39,229 bases of DNA from positions 152,406 through 191,634 of the forward strand of contig NZ_FOXX01000009.1 of assembly GCF_900115845.1 (NCBI RefSeq), in the 5' to 3' direction. The stretch comes from Priestia endophytica DSM 13796. GTDB lineage: Bacteria > Bacillota > Bacilli > Bacillales > Bacillaceae_H. A model generated the notes under the pieces. That model ran no database searches and was not told where the DNA came from. It saw only the letters and a list, made by a program, of their open reading frames with translations. Below, one piece after another: positions 34,502-39,229 of this stretch; the first letter of the stretch is position 1, and each line of letters opens with the position of its first letter. A program made the position numbers and the translations under genes.

Positions 34502-35383
34502 TTAAAGCTCATTTTTACACTCTAAAACAAAATTCTTTAAGTTCAATGTGGGAGCAGACATGTATGTTTTTTCGTTCCAGGCAAGCCCTATTAATCGTTC
34601 ACACTTTGGAGAACGAACAGGAATTTGGATAACGTTGCTTTCCTCCGGTTTATGTAAACGAGGCAATAATGAAATTCCAAATCCAGCTGAAATCAGCCCC
34701 GCAATTGTTGGAACTTCTTCTCCCTCAAAGGTAATGTTTGGGATAATTCCAACTTTCTCAAATAGCTGATCTGTAATGGAGCGCAGCGAATATCCTTTTT
34801 TTAAAAGAACAAATTTCTCCTCTCGTACTTCCTCTAATAAAATGCTTTCGTAATGGGAAAAACGGTGACAAGTTGGAACACTGAGAAAGAGCTCTTCTTT
34901 CCTTAAAATTCGCCAGTGAATGGGATGCTTAATTTCCATATTTGAAAGCAGACAAATATCAATTTCCCCTTCTTCTAGCTGGCGAAGAAGAGTGTAAGAA
35001 TTATTTTGATAAAGACGAAACTTTGTTTTTGGATACACTTCTCTAAAAGAGCTAATAAGGCGTGGGATATAACTTGGTCCTAGTGTATGTAGAAACCCGA
35101 GGGAAATCTCTCCTTCTTCAGGATCCAAAAGGGCTTGTATCTCTCGCTTTCCTTCTTCGAACTCTTTCATAATCCGTTCGACTCGTTTTAAGAACAGATG
35201 ACCGTATTTATTTAACGAAATAGAGCGACCTTGCCTATCAAATAGCGGAACACCAACTTCCTCCTCTAACCGAGAAATGGAGCGACTTAACGCAGGCTGT
35301 GATATTGATAATAGCTTCGCTGATTGTGTCATATGTTCTGTGCGTGCAAGCATTTGAAAATACTCAAAATGATGCCATTCCAT
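34502..35383 (-). CDS. LysR-family transcriptional regulator
   Basis: The 293-residue regulator has the LysR helix-turn-helix (about residues 3-60: FEYFQMLARTEHMTQSAKLL, then SISQPALSRSISRLEEEVG and VPLFDRQGR) and a type-2 periplasmic-binding effector domain (about 90-290). I choose the ATG at 35381-35383, which has GGAGGAGAGC upstream; the longer frame to 35398 begins inside that ribosome site. It is convergent with the YeeE transporter gene, and its target is unclear because the gene next to its promoter is the unrelated DUF3231 gene. Confidence 0.9.
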   Translation of the reverse strand: MEWHHFEYFQMLARTEHMTQSAKLLSISQPALSRSISRLEEEVGVPLFDRQGRSISLNKYGHLFLKRVERIMKEFEEGKREIQALLDPEEGEISLGFLHTLGPSYIPRLISSFREVYPKTKFRLYQNNSYTLLRQLEEGEIDICLLSNMEIKHPIHWRILRKEELFLSVPTCHRFSHYESILLEEVREEKFVLLKKGYSLRSITDQLFEKVGIIPNITFEGEEVPTIAGLISAGFGISLLPRLHKPEESNVIQIPVRSPKCERLIGLAWNEKTYMSAPTLNLKNFVLECKNEL

Positions 35384-35829
35384 AAAGCTCTCCTCCACTT
35401 ACAGATAAATTCATACCTAGCTATATTATATATTACAATCGCTTTTTGTAGTATTTATGTCTCTTTCTCATTATAGATACTTGAGAAGTTTCTGTGGTCA
35501 CTGTGGAGAAACCGAAATTCTAAAATAAGTAATATTTCTTTATTAATTTACAATCCAATCTCATCATATTACTCGTTATATCGAATAATCTTTCATTGTT
35601 CTTTATAGATAAGGCAATCTTCACCTTCTATTGCTTACTTTCAAAAAGAACTTAGTAAACCAATAAGCAACAAAGGCTATTACTACATCCATAATATTAT
35701 GAATAACTAAAAATGCTTACGTATGAGATTATGATGAAACGTAGAGCCCACTCCTGAAGTTTGTTCTAAATTATAATATAACTCCATTGGGATATACTAG
35801 CGTAGACAAATTTGCAGGAGGTTAATAAA
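35384..35829. other. Interval between the LysR and DUF3231 genes
   Basis: These 446 AT-rich bases contain both promoters but no firm gene. A 23-residue minus-strand frame (35621-35692) encodes a hydrophobic peptide starting MDVVIAFVAYWFTKFFLK, but it has no Shine-Dalgarno. On the plus strand an ATACTA-type word near 35793 could be the -10 of the DUF3231 gene; its -35 is not clear. Confidence 0.4.
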
Positions 35830-36846
35830 ATGGAGAACATTACTCATAGTGGTAAGATGAGTTCCTCGGAACTTGCAAACCTTTGGTCACAATACCTCAA
35901 TGATAGCTTATCACATTGCATTATTCGTTATTTCATTAATACTGTAGAGGATAAAGAAATAGGTGACGTCCTTCAATTTGCCCTCAAGTTATCGGAAACC
36001 CACCTTCAAAAGATAAAAGAATTTTTAACAAAGGAAAACTACCCAATTCCAAAGGGATTTACTGATGAGGATGTCACACTAGAGGCACCAGCTCTATTTA
36101 CAGATACATATATTATTGTTTTTATGCAAATCATGTCTGTCCATGGTATGACTAGATATACAGGAGCTATTGGCTGTGCAATTAGAGAGGACCAAAGAAA
36201 ATACTTTAAACAAGTTATTTCTGAGTCAGTGGAATTGTATGATTTAGCTACTGGTGTGCTTGTAAGTAAAGGAATTATTAGTAAACCCCCTATTTTTAAC
36301 AATCATCAGAAAGTTGAGTTTGTAAAAAAACAAAGTTATCTAACAGGGTGGCTTGGAAAACGTAGACCGATCAGTGCGGTTGAAGTTAGTGGTACTTACC
36401 TTAATATGCAAAAGACACTGACAAAACTAGTTCTAGAGTTGGGGTTTAGCCAGGTTGCTCAGTCAAAAGATGTTCGGAAATATATGAAAAGAGCTAGATC
36501 AGTTTGCCAAGAACACTTCAAAATCCTAGCTTCAATGTTAACAGATGATGATTTGCACATTCCTAGAACGTTTGATTCCGAGGTAACAGATTCAACCGTT
36601 CCTCCCTTTTCTGATAAACTCATGATGTTTTTAATATCTAGCCTGCTCTCTTCAGCTATTGGATATTATGGTGAAGCTATGTCATTATGTCAACGGAGGG
36701 ATTTGGCAACTAATTATGCGAAAATGATTACCGATATTGCAGTGTTAGCAGAAGACGGCGTAAATTTACTGATAGAAAATGAATGGATGGAGCAACCTCC
36801 CCTAGCGACAGATCATGACGATTTGGCAAAAAATAAAGGATTTTAG
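35830..36846 (+). CDS. DUF3231 family protein (two-domain)
   Basis: The 338-residue soluble protein consists of two similar helical halves (about residues 10-165 and 180-330). Each contains a ferritin-like four-helix pattern, with SSELANLWSQYLNDSLSHCI and LKLSETHLQKIKEFL in the first half, matched by YLNMQKTLTKLVLELGF and CQEHFKILASMLTDDDLHIP in the second. This is the DUF3231 family, common in spore-forming Bacillaceae and of unknown function. The ATG at 35830-35832 has GCAGGAGG at eight bases; an in-frame TTG at 35812 would start before that site. It precedes a cluster of genes with a sporulation flavour. Confidence 0.85.
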   Translation: MENITHSGKMSSSELANLWSQYLNDSLSHCIIRYFINTVEDKEIGDVLQFALKLSETHLQKIKEFLTKENYPIPKGFTDEDVTLEAPALFTDTYIIVFMQIMSVHGMTRYTGAIGCAIREDQRKYFKQVISESVELYDLATGVLVSKGIISKPPIFNNHQKVEFVKKQSYLTGWLGKRRPISAVEVSGTYLNMQKTLTKLVLELGFSQVAQSKDVRKYMKRARSVCQEHFKILASMLTDDDLHIPRTFDSEVTDSTVPPFSDKLMMFLISSLLSSAIGYYGEAMSLCQRRDLATNYAKMITDIAVLAEDGVNLLIENEWMEQPPLATDHDDLAKNKGF

Positions 36847-36851
36847 TAAGA

Positions 36852-37309
36852 ATGAAAAAAAGGAACAGATAGTTGAGAGTATATTGTGGAGTATAGCTTT
36901 ACCTGATTTTTCTCAAATATGAAATGGAAGGCTCTTTAAAGGAATTTTATTTCTTGTCCTTGAGATGGTAATAAACGTTAATGCAAATTTCAATGAAATC
37001 ATTCGATTAAGTTTTATGGGACAAATAGATGCAGCAATTGTTCAAACAAATTTTCAATGGCTTATGTTTTATCCTTGTTTATACTTTTTTTCAATGTGGG
37101 ATGCCTTTAAAAGTTTAGGTGGTGGAAAGAGCCACTTCTCCTATCTTCCGTTTGTTTTCTCGGGATTTTTCGTTACAGTTGGGATTATGTATTCAACAAA
37201 ACTAAAAGTGTTTGGTTTCTTATTAGGACCCGTATGGCTTCCAATGTTGGGGGTTATCCCTGGTTTAATAATCGGCTTTTCTCTAAAAAGAATCCTAACA
37301 TCACATTAA
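36852..37309 (+). pseudogene. Small multi-spanning membrane protein, broken by a frameshift and a stop
   Basis: A frame continuous in sense runs from ATG 36852-36854 to TAA at 37309: KKEQIVESILWSIALPDFSQ, a TGA at 36920-36922, then NGRLFKGILFLVLEMVINVN and three further hydrophobic segments up to LIIGFSLKRILTSH. The pattern (a helix, a GxGQxYNG-like turn where the stop lies, then membrane helices) resembles small TM2-like Bacillus proteins. Besides the stop, the ATG is out of frame with the rest unless one base is added to the A7 run at 36855-36861. If anything is made, it starts at the ATG at 36965 and lacks the front part. Function is unknown. Confidence 0.6.
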
Positions 37310-37338
37310 GGATAAACTTCATTGTTTATCCTTTTTAT
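37308..37338 (+). terminator. Terminator after the broken membrane gene
   Basis: AAGGATAAAC and GTTTATCCTT pair around a six-base loop and are followed by TTTATATTTT. Confidence 0.8.
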
Positions 37339-37482
37339 ATTTTGTAGTTTTTTTATAAAGATATGGCTTCTATAGGGTACTAATCCTCATATAGACTTTA
37401 AAATAAATTGTCCAAACAATTCCAACCAACTAAGCATTTTATATTAAAAGACCTTTTAAAAAATAATAGGAGGATGATTAAC

Positions 37483-38163
37483 TTGAACTTACAGGATATT
37501 AAAGGCTCTTATGATGCTGTATTTAGTTTAGGAAGTGCTTGTAATCCAGCTCTTCAATTCCAACGCCTTAATTTAAAAAGGTTTACATCAAGCCCACTAG
37601 ATTGGAGTTACTCTCCATTCCTTTCAGATGTAAATAGATTGTTCAAAAATAATTTTAAGGGATTTATGGAACTTAAAAATATGCGTGTAGTAAATGATAA
37701 AGGAGATTATGTATATGCTCATGATGGAGCCCCTGTTGTTCCAGATAAAGAAATTCAAATACCAACAAAATCCTATGTAATACAAGATACTGTTTATAAT
37801 ATTTTTTCAGCTCACGATTTCCCTATTATTGGTGATCAGAGTTGGCTTGTAACATACCCTTCTTTTAAAAAAACACTAAACTATCGAATATATAGATTTC
37901 TAAAGAAAGTAATAAATAGTGAATCTGTTCTATTTGTTAGATGGGTAGCTAACTATGATGAAGCAGTCGAATTACAATCTATTTTATCTCACATGGTAAA
38001 AGGGCGTTTTAATGTTCTTATCCTTAATCCAGCAGAGGACTTAGAGGAAATTACCGAAGTGGACTGGGGATTAGACAGAACATGTGTAGTTAACGTTCCT
38101 AATGATCCTAACAGCGATTCAACATGGGATCATGTTCTAAATGGAGTAACACTAACGAATTAA
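37483..38163 (+). CDS. DUF1796 family putative papain-like cysteine peptidase
   Basis: The 226-residue soluble protein starts with the family hallmark YDAVFSLGSACNPALQFQRL, which contains the presumed catalytic cysteine, followed by SSPLDWSYSP and later VRWVANYDEAVELQSIL and FNVLILNP. DUF1796 proteins are described as putative papain-like peptidases and have no tested function that I know of. I start it at TTG 37483-37485, nine bases after AGGAGG; the ATG at 37474 touches the ribosome site and the frame back to 37408 has none. It stands alone between two terminators. Confidence 0.8.
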   Translation: MNLQDIKGSYDAVFSLGSACNPALQFQRLNLKRFTSSPLDWSYSPFLSDVNRLFKNNFKGFMELKNMRVVNDKGDYVYAHDGAPVVPDKEIQIPTKSYVIQDTVYNIFSAHDFPIIGDQSWLVTYPSFKKTLNYRIYRFLKKVINSESVLFVRWVANYDEAVELQSILSHMVKGRFNVLILNPAEDLEEITEVDWGLDRTCVVNVPNDPNSDSTWDHVLNGVTLTN

Positions 38164-38285
38164 TTGTTTTTAGACTACTAAATCTTTTAATTAAATCAGA
38201 TTTTGCATATTCCTATAACTCTATATCTAATTAATAATTTTTATACAATTCTAGCTGATATAAAACATGTTCAAAGAAATAACGA

Positions 38286-38332
38286 AGGCGCGGAACCCTT
38301 AAATAACAAGGAACCTGCGTCTTCTGTTTTTT
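38286..38332 (+). terminator. Terminator after the DUF1796 gene
   Basis: GAAGGCGCGGAACC and GGAACCTGCGTCTTC form an imperfect stem, followed by TGTTTTTTG. It lies about 120 bases past the stop. Confidence 0.55.
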
Positions 38333-38504
38333 GTCCTCTAGGTCAATTTCCATTTTGTCCATGACTGATTTAACAAACTTTTCCCCTACTCAGACATGAG
38401 AAAAATGAAGAGAAAATCGCGTCTTTCAAAATTTCTCTCCGTCATTGAACTTTACTCATTCCCCTTCATGTGTAAAAAAAACATCAAAAAGGATAAGTGC
38501 CCGC

Positions 38505-38532
38505 ACTATTTCTAAGGAAGAGACATAGGATA
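38505..38532 (+). promoter_or_regulatory. Sigma-K-type promoter of the collagen-like gene
   Basis: CATAGGATA (38524-38532) fits the sigma-K -10 CATAnnnTA exactly, and an AC at 38505-38506 lies 17 bases upstream as the short -35. Sigma-K acts late in the mother cell, when exosporium and coat proteins are made, which fits the gene downstream. Confidence 0.6.
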
Positions 38533-38591
38533 AACGGTGTTACTTTAATAGTAATGCTACTTTTTAATAGAATGGAGGAATAATAGACAAC

Positions 38592-39229
<638 letters not shown>

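Larger units (their letters stand above)
38164..38591. other. Interval before the collagen-like gene
   Basis: These 428 bases contain the DUF1796 terminator and the sigma-K-type promoter of the next gene. The stretch 38340-38480 shows no reading frame with a start signal. Confidence 0.5.

Overview
The window looks like the chromosome of a low-GC, spore-forming member of the Bacillaceae, most likely a Priestia (Bacillus) megaterium-type organism. The evidence is the AT-rich sequence, strong AGGAGG ribosome binding sites with frequent TTG and GTG starts, CcpA cre-like boxes, a XylR/xylA control region close in layout to that of P. megaterium, and a BclA-like collagen exosporium gene behind a sigma-K-type promoter. 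The species call is an inference. I saw no rRNA, tRNA, insertion sequence, prophage or CRISPR array.

The window is mostly a plant-polysaccharide and sugar utilisation region. Positions 1-3.7 kb (minus strand) hold rhamnogalacturonan degradation genes: a PL11 lyase cut by the window edge, a GPH-family sugar symporter, and a GH105 hydrolase broken by three in-frame stops. Positions 3.9-5.9 kb hold housekeeping-like small genes: two membrane proteins and an arylamine N-acetyltransferase. At 6.6-9.0 kb (plus strand) an NRAMP-fold transporter lacking the canonical metal-binding motifs sits beside a D-2-hydroxyacid dehydrogenase. At 9.0-12.7 kb (minus strand) is a secreted pectin set: pectin methylesterase, rhamnogalacturonan acetylesterase and pectate lyase. 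A ThDP-dependent 2-keto-acid decarboxylase gene at 12.8-14.5 kb is frameshifted at its start.

Positions 15.0-24.6 kb form a complete xylose/xylo-oligosaccharide regulon: xylB, xylR (divergent), then xylA, a sugar/H+ symporter, the xyloside symporter xynP and the beta-xylosidase xynB. There are XylR-type operators before xylA and xylB and an exact-consensus cre inside xylA. At 24.7-27.2 kb is a divergent EamA exporter/MocR regulator pair. After a decayed stretch (27.3-27.9 kb), 28.0-32.9 kb is a non-PTS sucrose operon (MFS permease, GH32 invertase, fructokinase) with a LacI-type repressor and tandem operators over a strong sigma-A promoter.

The right end changes theme. It holds an orphan YeeE/YedE sulfur-compound transporter with a convergent LysR regulator, then a sporulation-flavoured group: a DUF3231 protein, a broken small membrane gene, a DUF1796 protein and the start of a Gly-X-Y collagen-like spore-surface gene. 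Four loci carry inactivating changes (GH105, the decarboxylase, a small membrane gene at 27.6 kb and another at 36.9 kb). Three of these involve A-tract indels, so real decay has to be separated from assembly error.
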